NCBI GenBank assembly: GCA_963665975.1
Contig: OY762508.1
Span: forward strand, 434,001-498,000
DNA from: G963665975 sp963665975
GTDB lineage: Bacteria > Bacteroidota > Rhodothermia > Rhodothermales > Bin80
Length of the DNA: 64,000 bases
Reading direction: 5' to 3'
A model generated the notes under the pieces. That model was not told where the DNA came from and searched no databases. It saw only the letters and a list, made by a program, of their open reading frames with translations. This document shows positions 7,736-16,536 of the stretch, in pieces (the stretch's first letter is position 1; each line of letters starts with the position of its first letter). A program made the translations under genes and the position numbers.

Positions 7736-10363
7736 ATGGTCCTAACGGCAACCTTGCGACTTGCCCGCGAACTCAGGCAGCAATATGATCTGGATCAAGA
7801 AGGGGCAGGCCCCCGCTCCTGGCAAGCGGCTCAGATAACTCCTCTGTCTGCGTGGCTGTCTACACTCTGGAAAGACTGGCTGTATTCCGGGCAAACAGAA
7901 CCGGTTATCCGTCCGCTCCGGCCAGCCGAAGAGAGGATTATTTGGGAGGATATAATCCGTTCAACGGCTAACAGAATACCGATCAATGTACGCGATACCG
8001 CCGAGTTGGCGCTTGCCTCGTGGGACCTGCTTTGTAACTGGAATATTCCACTGGATGTAGCGGAGTGGAAGAATTCTGTGGACTCCAGAGTCTTCCAATC
8101 ATGGGCCCGGGAATTCTGTCGTCGCTGCCAAAAGAACAGATGGTTCTCAAGCGCTGAGCTTTCCGCGATTGTCGCAGATCTGATCGAACGTGAACAAGTG
8201 GCAGTCCCCAGCCATGTAGAAATCGCAGGATTTATTGCACCGACGCCGTCTCAACAGGGCGTCTTCAATGCCCTCGCGAGACGCGGGACGGAAATACGGG
8301 AGCGAGTCGCACCAGAGCACACAGGCAACGCTGTCCGTTTCGGCGCCGCAGATGCCAGACTTGAAGTACGCGCCGCTGCCGAGTGGGCGCGTCACGTCTT
8401 GGAAGATGAGCCGGAGGCTGCAAATCGCCGCTTCAGAATCGGCATAATCGTTCCGGGCTTGAACCGGCTGCGTAGCGACATCGAGCGCATCTTCGGCGAA
8501 GCATTCCATTCACGCACTCGGCTACGACCGGATCTGGACCCCGGACGATTATTCAACATCTCTCTCGGATTGCCATGTACTGAATACCCGATTGTCAGGG
8601 CAGCATTCCAGTTTCTTGCAACTAATCCTCACAAGATTCCAATCGAGAAAGCCAGCCGGATCTTGCGCTCCCCTTTTTTGCACGGATCCGTGGAGGAATT
8701 TACAAGACGCGCACTCCTGGATGTGGCGTTGCGTGCACTCGGAGAACCACATGTTTCACTGACGGACATCATAAAACTGGCTGGCCGAGAAGAGGCGGCC
8801 TACGAGTGCCCCAAACTCGTACCCCAACTCCAGTCCTGGAGTACGCAATACGAATCACTATCAACTGAGCAAAAGCCCAGCTACTGGGCCGTTGTGCTTT
8901 CAAAATTCCTACAGTTCGCAGGTTGGCCCGGAGATCGCGGGCTCAGCAGCATCGAGCATCAAACGCTGCAGGTATGGAAGGACCTGCTTTCCGAGTTGGC
9001 CGGACTCGACAGCGTATGTGGAGATATCCGACTGAATGCGGCCGTTGGCATTTTGAGACAAATTGCTTCAGTCAGGCTGTTTCAACCTCAGTCCGAGCCC
9101 GCTCCTGTCCAGATCATGGGGGTGTACGAGGCCTCTGGCCTGAGCTTTGACAGGCTCTGGATAATGGGGATGCACGACAATGCCTGGCCGACTGCATCTG
9201 CAGCGGATCCGTTCGTGCCGTTTCGTTTGCAAAGCCGTTTTGGCCTGCCGCGTTCTTTGCCTGACCTCCAATTGGAGCATGCCAGAATTCTTACGGCTCG
9301 TCTGTTGTCGAGTGCTCCTACTATTGTTGTGAGCTTTCCCATTCGGCATGGCGATGCAGATTTGAGAGTCAGTCCACTATTTGCCGGGTTGCCCGAAGTG
9401 TCGGCTGCTAACCTCGGGATTCTTGCGCGTGACAGTTACGTGGAGCAGCTTCAACGCTCTTCCCTTATGGAAACGTTTGAAGACAACTATGGTCCACCGT
9501 GCAGTGATACTGCGCTCAGAGGCGGAACCGCACTGTTTAAGCTCCAGGCCGCTTGTCCATTCAAGGCATTTGCAGAGTTACGCCTCAAAGCGAAAGCGCC
9601 GGATCTGCCGGAACCCGGCTTGAGCGCCATTGATCGAGGCAAACTTATCCACAGTATTCTTGAGCGAATCTGGAAGCGACTGCAGTCGCACGACGTACTG
9701 CTGTCGATGTCTGATGGCCAACTAGCAGACATCGTGCGATCTTCTGTTGGCTCCGAAATCAAATCCCTTTCTGCTCGTCGGCGGATTTTGCAGAGGCCCA
9801 AGTTTGCAAGAATAGAACAGGCTCGGCTAGAACGTATTGTTGGAGAATGGCTTGCTCTCGAAAAAGAACGCCAGCCATTCAAGATGATCGAGCAGGAAGA
9901 AGAGCAGCGTATAACCGTGGGCGGCATTGATACGCGAATCCGTATCGACCGCGTTGACTGCCTTGAGAATGGTGACCTGGTAATCATCGACTATAAGACC
10001 GGCGAATGCAGCGTATCCCAATGGGAAGGTGACCGGCCTGATGAGCCGCAATTACCCATTTACGCGGTTGCCGCTAACGCTACTCTGGCAGGTGTCTTCT
10101 TTGGTAGCCTCAAGACTGGCAAGACCGGCTTCAAAGGATTGTCTCAATCCCCGGATATTGTTCCCGGCGCGAAAGGTCAGTCGCCATTATCGGATTTCCT
10201 TGAAGAGTGGCGCGGTGCATTGAATCGCCTGGGTCACGACTATAGCGCGGGACATGCCACAGTCGATCCCAAGCAGCGGAATGTGACTTGCGAATATTGT
10301 GCGCTACCGACGCTCTGCAGAATAGGTCAACCCTCCATTCAGTCGGAGCCAAGCAATGGTTGA
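7736..10363 (+). CDS. AddB-like PD-(D/E)XK nuclease / inactivated helicase subunit
   Basis: This 875-residue protein has a long N-terminal part resembling inactivated superfamily-1 helicase domains and a C-terminal RecB-type nuclease. The nuclease shows GKLIHSILERI (His), a first acidic motif RIDRVD and IIDYKTG (Asp752, Lys754). Four cysteines, C607 and C852-x2-C855-x5-C861, have exactly the spacing that holds the 4Fe-4S cluster in AddB nucleases. It matches the family of probable DNA-repair proteins that pair with a UvrD-like helicase (TIGR03623 type). Its stop overlaps the next gene by 8 bp, so the two subunits are probably translated together. Role: double-strand-end processing for recombination. 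ATG 7736 is preferred to the TTG two codons upstream. Confidence 0.8.
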   Translation: MVLTATLRLARELRQQYDLDQEGAGPRSWQAAQITPLSAWLSTLWKDWLYSGQTEPVIRPLRPAEERIIWEDIIRSTANRIPINVRDTAELALASWDLLCNWNIPLDVAEWKNSVDSRVFQSWAREFCRRCQKNRWFSSAELSAIVADLIEREQVAVPSHVEIAGFIAPTPSQQGVFNALARRGTEIRERVAPEHTGNAVRFGAADARLEVRAAAEWARHVLEDEPEAANRRFRIGIIVPGLNRLRSDIERIFGEAFHSRTRLRPDLDPGRLFNISLGLPCTEYPIVRAAFQFLATNPHKIPIEKASRILRSPFLHGSVEEFTRRALLDVALRALGEPHVSLTDIIKLAGREEAAYECPKLVPQLQSWSTQYESLSTEQKPSYWAVVLSKFLQFAGWPGDRGLSSIEHQTLQVWKDLLSELAGLDSVCGDIRLNAAVGILRQIASVRLFQPQSEPAPVQIMGVYEASGLSFDRLWIMGMHDNAWPTASAADPFVPFRLQSRFGLPRSLPDLQLEHARILTARLLSSAPTIVVSFPIRHGDADLRVSPLFAGLPEVSAANLGILARDSYVEQLQRSSLMETFEDNYGPPCSDTALRGGTALFKLQAACPFKAFAELRLKAKAPDLPEPGLSAIDRGKLIHSILERIWKRLQSHDVLLSMSDGQLADIVRSSVGSEIKSLSARRRILQRPKFARIEQARLERIVGEWLALEKERQPFKMIEQEEEQRITVGGIDTRIRIDRVDCLENGDLVIIDYKTGECSVSQWEGDRPDEPQLPIYAVAANATLAGVFFGSLKTGKTGFKGLSQSPDIVPGAKGQSPLSDFLEEWRGALNRLGHDYSAGHATVDPKQRNVTCEYCALPTLCRIGQPSIQSEPSNG

Positions 10364-13300
10364 TCCGGCGCCAGACCAGAAGCAACGCCTCCAGGCGTTA
10401 GACCCCAGACGGTCATTCATTGTCCAGGCTCCTGCGGGCTCCGGCAAGACTGAACTGTTGATTCAGCGGTTTCTGGTCTTGCTGGCTCAAGTGGATCGGC
10501 CAGAGGCGGTCGTCGCCATCACCTTTACCAGAAAGGCCGCGGCAGAAATGCGGCACCGCGTAATTGCTGCTTTTCAGAGTGCGTCAGGTCCCGAACCGAC
10601 CACTCCGCATCAACAGCGCATGTGGAGACTTGCGCAAACCGCCCTCGCTCAAAACGATCGGCTGAACTGGCGCCTGACTGAAAACCGCGCGCGTTTGCGC
10701 ATTCAAACGATAGATTCGCTCTGCGCCATGCTCGTCAAGCAGATGCCCTGGGTATCGCGCATGGGAGCGGTGCTTCGCCCGGAGGAAGATGCCAGACATT
10801 TGTATCGACGCGCAGCCCGTCGCACGTTGGCCATGCTTGACGCAGTAGGGACGCCAATCGCAGTAGCGGAAGTGTTGTCGCGACTTCTTTCACACCTGGA
10901 CAACAATGTAGGCAAGGTCGAGCGGTTGTTGAGCACCATGCTGGGCACCCGTGACCAGTGGCTGCGTCATGTGGAAGGGAACCCGGCGCCTACTATTCTG
11001 CGGGAGGAGGTGGAATCCGCGCTTGTGCACGTAGTCAAGCGCGCCCTTGAACAGCCTGTAGCAGCGTTCCCAGAGGAATTCAAGGCCACAACCGTAATTC
11101 TCGCCCGTTTCGCGGCCGAGAATCTCCGGAATGAAGGGCGTGCGAGCGCCATCAATGCCTGCTACGAAATCGAGGATTTTCCAGAGGCGAACCTCGAATC
11201 GCTGCCTGTGTGGCTGGGATTTGCGGAGATGCTCCTGACCAACAAAGGATTCCGCCGCAAGGCGCTTAATAAGAACCTGGGGTTCCCCCCAACAGAGGCC
11301 GGGCGTGCGGCCAAGGCTCAGTGTAGAGATATCGATCTGGACCCGAATGTTATCACTTTATTGCATGCGTTGCGGTCGCTACCTGCAACGGAATTCGACG
11401 ACAAGCAATGGGCCATGCTGGCTTCTCTGTCGGTCTTGCTACCTGCAGCTGTAAATCAACTTCAACGCGTGTTTCAAGAGGAACGGTGTGTTGACTTTGC
11501 GGAAGTCGCACTCGGAGCACGAGCCGCCCTTGGTTCCGACGTGGCGCCAACGGACCTCACCCATACGCTAGACTGCCCAATCCGACACGTGCTAGTTGAT
11601 GAGTTTCAGGATACCTCCCAAAGCCAGTTCGACTTGCTGGCTGGGCTCATCAGGGACTGGCGGCCCGGAGATGGAAGGACCGTGTTCCTCGTTGGCGACC
11701 CGATGCAGTCGATCTACAGCTTTCGTGAAGCAGAAGTAGGCCTCTATCTGCAGGCTCGGAAGACTGGAATTGGCGCCATTACGCTTGATCCAATTAAGCT
11801 GGTGACTAATTTTCGCTCCAGTCCGGTGATCGTGGAATGGGTGAACCAGACCTTGTGTGACGCTTTCCCGAACTCGGAGGATGCATTCACCGGTGCGGTG
11901 ACGTACGAGCGATCGGCTCCATTTAGGGCTGACCTTTCTGCGGGTGCCGTTCTTGTGCATCCATTCCTGGCTGCTGATTATGAATCCGAATCCGAACGCG
12001 TTGTTGAATTAATTGACGAAGCGCAATCAAGGCGACCCCGCGAGACTGTGGCCGTACTGGTGTCGGCCCGCCGTCATCTTGCACACATCGTCCCGGCTCT
12101 CCGCCGAAGCGGGAAGAAATTTCGAGCTGTGGAAATTGATGCCCTGGGGGAACGCCCGGTAGTCCGGGACTTGACGGCGCTCACACAAGCTCTCTTGCAT
12201 CCAGGTAACCGGCTCGCCTGGTTGTCAATTCTCAGGGCGCCCTGGTGCGGCCTGACGCTCCCGGATCTTGAAGCGCTGGTTAGCAGCGACCTCAACGCTT
12301 CGCTATGGGATCTACTTCAAGATCGCGCGAGTCGAGAGCGTTTGTCTCCTGATGGCAGAGCACGCATTGGCCGCCTGATCCCGCTATTCAGCGATGCATT
12401 TGCCCAGCGAGGAAGACTGCCGGTGCGGCGGTGTGTAGAAAGCGTTTGGGTTGCACTAGGCGGTCCCGCATGCCTCGAAACGCGTACCGAACTGGAAGAT
12501 GCATCGGCCTATCTGGATCTCCTGGAGAAATCGCTTGATGGCCAGGAAATACGGGACGAAGGCAAGTTCGCTGATGATATCGCCCGCTTGTTCGCTTCTT
12601 CTGACGTAGAGGCGGGTGATGACCTGCAATTAATGACTATCCACAAAGCCAAGGGGCTGGAATTCGACACGGTCATTCTGCCGGGTCTGGGACGGTACAC
12701 AAGTGCTGACGAGCGGCCCCTACTCTTGTGGCGAGAATTTGCGGACCGTGATCGGGCGCGCCTGTTGCTGGCTCCGATTCATGAGGCGGGAGGCCGGGAA
12801 GATCCGATTTACGAATACTTGCGGGGCATAGACCGGCAAAGACGGGATCATGAAAGCACCCGCCTGCTGTATGTGGCCGCCACAAGGGCTCGGAAGCACC
12901 TTCACCAGTTGGGACATGCCAAGGTTAATCCTAATAAATCAGGGCCAGGGCCACCTAACAAACGCTCCTTGCTGGCCAAGATATGGAGCGCCGCCGAGCC
13001 GGTTTTCCTGGATGCCTTGAAGATTCATCAGGAAACAGCCAATGAGGAGCAACTAGTCGATACACGACCTGCAGGCGTTCTCCTTCGGCGACTGGCTGCG
13101 GACTGGACCCCTCTCACGCCACCGGACGATATCGTTTGGAAGGCTCAGACTCGGCCATTTGAAGCCGAAGACCTGGAGGCACGCCAACCACCCTTTGAGT
13201 GGGCCGGTGACTTGCAGCGGCGAGTAGGCATTGTCGTCCATCGCATGCTACAGCAGATGCGTGCACCGGATTTGCTCAACTTTAGCGAACACAGGCTACG

Positions 13301-13721
13301 CAGTGCCCTCCGTCATGAGGGATTACACGGCGAAGCGCTCGCCGAAGCGGTGTCCCGGGCCGCAACTGCGTTGAACAATACCCTAGCGGACACGCGTGGG
13401 CGCTGGATTCTCTCATGCCACGATGACGACGAACGGGAGTACGCACTCTCGACACTAGTCGACGGTGGGTTCAAGCGACTGGTCGTGGACAGGACCTTCG
13501 TTGACAACGACACGCGATGGATTATAGACTACAAAACGGGCACACATTCCGGTGGTGATCCGGAAGCCTTTCTTGACAATGAGAGAAACAGATATCGTGA
13601 TCAACTGGAGAAATATGCGCGAGTGATACGTTTCATGGATACCCGCCCGATCGTTCTGGGTTTGTATTTCCCCATGCTTCGGGGATGGCGGGAGTGGCCT
13701 TTTGAAGGCGTCACGGCTTGA
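10356..13721 (+). CDS. AddA/RecB-like UvrD-family helicase-nuclease
   Basis: A 1,121-residue superfamily-1A helicase: motif I is APAGSGKTEL (Lys31), motif II is VDEFQDTSQSQ (Asp415, Glu416), then VGDPMQSIYSFR, TIHKAKGLEFD and RLLYVAATRARK. The C-terminus has a RecB-like nuclease: VVHRMLQQ, VVDRTFV and IIDYKTG (Asp1058, Lys1060). With the upstream gene it forms a two-subunit, two-nuclease complex of the AddAB type that unwinds and trims DNA ends and loads RecA. No RecC or RecD is present nearby. It starts 8 bp inside the previous gene. The next gene on the strand is far away, so this closes the operon. Confidence 0.88.
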   Translation: MVDPAPDQKQRLQALDPRRSFIVQAPAGSGKTELLIQRFLVLLAQVDRPEAVVAITFTRKAAAEMRHRVIAAFQSASGPEPTTPHQQRMWRLAQTALAQNDRLNWRLTENRARLRIQTIDSLCAMLVKQMPWVSRMGAVLRPEEDARHLYRRAARRTLAMLDAVGTPIAVAEVLSRLLSHLDNNVGKVERLLSTMLGTRDQWLRHVEGNPAPTILREEVESALVHVVKRALEQPVAAFPEEFKATTVILARFAAENLRNEGRASAINACYEIEDFPEANLESLPVWLGFAEMLLTNKGFRRKALNKNLGFPPTEAGRAAKAQCRDIDLDPNVITLLHALRSLPATEFDDKQWAMLASLSVLLPAAVNQLQRVFQEERCVDFAEVALGARAALGSDVAPTDLTHTLDCPIRHVLVDEFQDTSQSQFDLLAGLIRDWRPGDGRTVFLVGDPMQSIYSFREAEVGLYLQARKTGIGAITLDPIKLVTNFRSSPVIVEWVNQTLCDAFPNSEDAFTGAVTYERSAPFRADLSAGAVLVHPFLAADYESESERVVELIDEAQSRRPRETVAVLVSARRHLAHIVPALRRSGKKFRAVEIDALGERPVVRDLTALTQALLHPGNRLAWLSILRAPWCGLTLPDLEALVSSDLNASLWDLLQDRASRERLSPDGRARIGRLIPLFSDAFAQRGRLPVRRCVESVWVALGGPACLETRTELEDASAYLDLLEKSLDGQEIRDEGKFADDIARLFASSDVEAGDDLQLMTIHKAKGLEFDTVILPGLGRYTSADERPLLLWREFADRDRARLLLAPIHEAGGREDPIYEYLRGIDRQRRDHESTRLLYVAATRARKHLHQLGHAKVNPNKSGPGPPNKRSLLAKIWSAAEPVFLDALKIHQETANEEQLVDTRPAGVLLRRLAADWTPLTPPDDIVWKAQTRPFEAEDLEARQPPFEWAGDLQRRVGIVVHRMLQQMRAPDLLNFSEHRLRSALRHEGLHGEALAEAVSRAATALNNTLADTRGRWILSCHDDDEREYALSTLVDGGFKRLVVDRTFVDNDTRWIIDYKTGTHSGGDPEAFLDNERNRYRDQLEKYARVIRFMDTRPIVLGLYFPMLRGWREWPFEGVTA

Positions 13722-13738
13722 AGCACGGGATGTACTTC

Positions 13739-13771
13739 AGTGGCCGTGAAGCCCATCCTCGCCACTTTTCT
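13739..13771 (+). terminator. Possible terminator after the helicase-nuclease operon
   Basis: AGTGGC at 13739 can pair with GCCACT at 13761, followed by TTTTC. The loop is long (16 bases) and the T-run short, so this is only a candidate. Confidence 0.3.
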
Positions 13772-13837
13772 CAACTTCGTCATGTGGGAATCATAATAGA
13801 TACAGAAAATTAGCCTATAACAAAAGGAGTTGCTACC

Positions 13838-13930
13838 ATGTCTAGCGGAAACTATTCCATCACAATACTTATCAGGAGTTTAACCGATGGAAATAATACA
13901 GTACGAAGAACTCAATGGCAATTCTCATAG
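13838..13930 (+). CDS. Possible 30-codon small protein gene
   Basis: An ATG at 13838 is preceded by AAAGGAG at eight bases' spacing, far better than most genes in the window, and by an AT-rich TATAAC-like element. It opens a frame of 30 codons ending in TAG. The predicted peptide is polar with a short hydrophobic stretch (YSITILI) and has no recognised domain. The surrounding 700 bp are AT-richer than the neighbours. It may be a true small gene or a chance ribosome-binding site in transferred DNA. Confidence 0.35.
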   Translation: MSSGNYSITILIRSLTDGNNTVRRTQWQFS

Positions 13931-13936
13931 ATTAGC

Positions 13937-14377
13937 TCAGCCATAAATTCTAATCGTAAAAGGTAATTGTAGTCTTACCGGTACAGGTTTCCCATCTTTC
14001 ATTCCTGGCGTAAATCTCAATGTTCGGAGTACTCGTTTTGCTTCCTCATCTAGTCCTCCTCCAAGACATTCTATCGCAAGAGGATTCCTTACGCGTCCCT
14101 CTTCGTCAACAACAAAGCTGACAACAACACGTCCGCTAATCTTTGCTCTTCTAGCTAGCTCAGGGATACGCAAACGCTGTTGAGCGGATTCTAGCCCACC
14201 AATTACCGTCGGCCAAGTATCTACTTCTTCAACCACATCCCATCCGTAATTGGCTAGTTCTGCGAGAGTCGGTTTCGTTTCGGGTACGCATGTAATGACA
14301 GGGACTTTTGTCCAGCTTGCACATCCCGTTAGGAGAATCAGTGCTGAAACGGCCAGATGATTAAGTCCCTTGGTCAT
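13937..14377 (-). CDS. Lipoprotein with TonB-like C-terminal domain
   Basis: A 146-residue protein with a lipoprotein signal peptide (SALILLTGCAS, lipobox LTGC) and a TonB C-terminal domain: RRAKISGRVVVSFVVDEEGRVRNP then AKRVLRTLRFTPGMKDGKPVPVRLQLPFTI. Such domains bind partners at the envelope or act as energy-independent carboxypeptidase-regulated modules. Here there is no transmembrane anchor and no proline-rich spacer of a true TonB, so energy transduction is unlikely. The ATG at 14377 is chosen because the signal peptide begins there; the frame extends to 14503 upstream. Base composition is AT-richer than the flanking genes, a hint of transfer. Confidence 0.75.
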   Translation of the reverse strand: MTKGLNHLAVSALILLTGCASWTKVPVITCVPETKPTLAELANYGWDVVEEVDTWPTVIGGLESAQQRLRIPELARRAKISGRVVVSFVVDEEGRVRNPLAIECLGGGLDEEAKRVLRTLRFTPGMKDGKPVPVRLQLPFTIRIYG

Positions 14378-14587
14378 CTTCACCACAAGTTTAGCCCTAG
14401 GACATCGACCGTATCGTTCATGCTCGGCCTGGACATACATTGGCAATTGTGATGATTGGATTTGCCCCACTTTCACGGATATCTTTCTATTTGGGTCCAC
14501 CAAGAGGATGTATGCCGCGGTGGGTCAACTCCAAGTATTGTAATGGGGTAAGTCTCCATTCCTCAACTGAAATACGTCAATTACTGG

Positions 14588-15556
14588 TTATTGGTCTTGC
14601 TGGCCAGAGACGATTTTCTGGGCGGGTGGCACAGGAGCGAAATGCGTCAGAACTCGCCTCTCAATGTGAACAGGCGCTGCGGATCCGGGCTTGTCGCTTT
14701 CCGTCACGGAGACGCGCACCACTAGCGTGGATTCTCCACCGCCGAAAACGGTGCCCCGGGTGGGAGCCGCGTCGACATAATCTCGCCCGATGGCAACAGG
14801 GACATGCCGATGATCGGCGAGGGTATTGTTGGTCGGATCAACCCCGACCCAGCCCAATCCCGGGAGCAGAAATTCAGCCCAAGCGTGGCTCGCAGAGGCG
14901 GAGGATTGTTCACCGCTCATGCCTTCGTTGTGTAGATATCCCGAGACATAACGGCCGGGGATGCCCCAGGACCGGCCGATGGCAAGCAACACATGGGTGT
15001 AGTCCTGGCAGACGCCCCGCCCTGTCTTCAGAATATGTTCGACGGACGAATGGACCTCCGTGCTACCAGGCTCGTAGGCAAACGCCTTGTGCAGTGTGGA
15101 TGCCGTGTCCCGAAGCGAAGACAGTGGATCGGTCCCACGACAGATCCCATGGGTCGTGATGAAGGAATCGAGGGCCTCGCAAGGAAACACCAGGTGACTC
15201 GGATTCAAGAACTCCCAGTAGCAGACTGGGTCCGCCAACTTTGCGAGCGCATCCCAGGCCGACGCCTGGCCGGAGCATTCCGGAGGGGCGCTCACCGCGA
15301 CCTGCGACAATGAGCGTACATGAATGCGCCGGTGCCTGCGATGAATGTTGGCGACATAGCAGGTGTTGCCAAATGAATCATCGAAAGCGACAGGCACTGT
15401 GACAGGGTCGATATGGAGTGCGAAATCCAGCAGCCGCAGAAGAGTGCTTTGGCGTGGCCGCAGCCTAAGCATCAGCAGACTTCCCTTAACCGTCTCCCTG
15501 TAGCGGAATTCGGAGGTGTGCTCGATCGTTAGCCGGCGCTGTACGGGTGGGGTCAT
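14588..15556 (-). CDS. Transglutaminase-like cysteine protease family protein
   Basis: A 322-residue protein with an N-terminal beta domain (RRLTIEHTSEFRYRE) and a transglutaminase core. The catalytic triad is visible as GRGVCQDYTH (Cys), SHAWAEF (His) and VGVDPTNN (Asp). It is cytoplasmic, with no signal peptide. It is the last gene of a three-gene operon with the alpha-E and permuted ATP-grasp genes; its ATG overlaps the alpha-E stop by four bases. Comparative genomics in the literature links this triad to a predicted peptide-ligation and cleavage system, in which this enzyme would hydrolyse or transfer amide bonds. No substrate is established here. Confidence 0.88.
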   Translation of the reverse strand: MTPPVQRRLTIEHTSEFRYRETVKGSLLMLRLRPRQSTLLRLLDFALHIDPVTVPVAFDDSFGNTCYVANIHRRHRRIHVRSLSQVAVSAPPECSGQASAWDALAKLADPVCYWEFLNPSHLVFPCEALDSFITTHGICRGTDPLSSLRDTASTLHKAFAYEPGSTEVHSSVEHILKTGRGVCQDYTHVLLAIGRSWGIPGRYVSGYLHNEGMSGEQSSASASHAWAEFLLPGLGWVGVDPTNNTLADHRHVPVAIGRDYVDAAPTRGTVFGGGESTLVVRVSVTESDKPGSAAPVHIERRVLTHFAPVPPAQKIVSGQQDQ

Positions 15557-16533
15557 GATCGTAGGACATCCTCTACTTCGTAGTCGAAATAGGCTGTTCG
15601 GATATCATCATGGAGAAGGCGGGAAGACTGCCCGACCTGTTGGAGCATGGCACGCGTGGCGCCTTCGTCCTCAAGGTCATGGTTTGGCCATTCATAGTCG
15701 ATCCTGGCTAGCATCCTTCCAACCCGGCGTCCCGCCTCGACCGTAAACGGCCTCCCCACAGAAATCACATTAAGAGCATCCGAGACCACCCCCAGGCAAT
15801 GACGAATCGAGCGAGTGAGCAGCGGATCGGTCACCAGGAATCTGACTACCAGGGGTGGCCGGACCTGAAGAGAAAACAGACGGTCGTACGCAATCTGTGC
15901 CGCGCAGATTCGTAGGAGCGAGAGCCAGTCCGATCGGGGCGGCCGCTTACCAGCGGGAAAGGTGGCCAGCTGCATGGCGATCAAGTCGGCCAAGAGCTGT
16001 GTCCGCTCGACGAACCGGCCTAGTCGCAGGAAGTGCCAGCTCTCATCGCGGTACATCGTGCTGTCCGCAATGCCGGAAAAGGTTCCTATGGAATTCTCAG
16101 TGTCCAGATAGAACTCTGCGGGGCGGTCTTTCCAGATGTCCTCAAAGCTCATATCACGCATGCCGAGAAAAAGGAGGTTGAGGCAGGTCCACAAATCCTT
16201 GCTGATGGTATTGCGCACCTGGCGGGCATTTTCCCGCGCCGCACCCAGACAGTTCCGGATCGCATCGGGATTGTTGACCTCAAAGGTCAAATCAGCGGCG
16301 AGCGTATAGGCGTCCGCCAGCATGAACCAGTCGTCCTCAAGGTTGGAACCGAGCGCGCCGCCCAGAGGCACGCGACCGACTGCGCCATATAGGCGCCGCC
16401 AGCTCAGCTCGATTTCCTCGACCGAACGATCCTTGAGGGTCTCGAACTGCTCGGTCAGCAAGCGGCAGCCGTGCTGTGCACGCTCGACATAGCGCCCAAT
16501 CCAATAGAGTCCCTGTGCGTTGCGCGACAGCAT
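15553..16533 (-). CDS. Alpha-E domain protein (DUF403)
   Basis: The 326-residue all-helical protein opens with LSRNAQGLYWIGRYVERAQH, the signature of the alpha-E (DUF403) family, and continues with helices containing RLGRFVERTQLLADL. The family has no proven biochemical activity but occurs almost always with circularly permuted ATP-grasp and transglutaminase-like genes, as here. It overlaps the transglutaminase gene by 4 bp and follows the ATP-grasp gene after 3 bp, so all three should be translated in fixed proportion. Confidence 0.9.
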   Translation of the reverse strand: MLSRNAQGLYWIGRYVERAQHGCRLLTEQFETLKDRSVEEIELSWRRLYGAVGRVPLGGALGSNLEDDWFMLADAYTLAADLTFEVNNPDAIRNCLGAARENARQVRNTISKDLWTCLNLLFLGMRDMSFEDIWKDRPAEFYLDTENSIGTFSGIADSTMYRDESWHFLRLGRFVERTQLLADLIAMQLATFPAGKRPPRSDWLSLLRICAAQIAYDRLFSLQVRPPLVVRFLVTDPLLTRSIRHCLGVVSDALNVISVGRPFTVEAGRRVGRMLARIDYEWPNHDLEDEGATRAMLQQVGQSSRLLHDDIRTAYFDYEVEDVLRS

Positions 16534-16536
16534 GTG

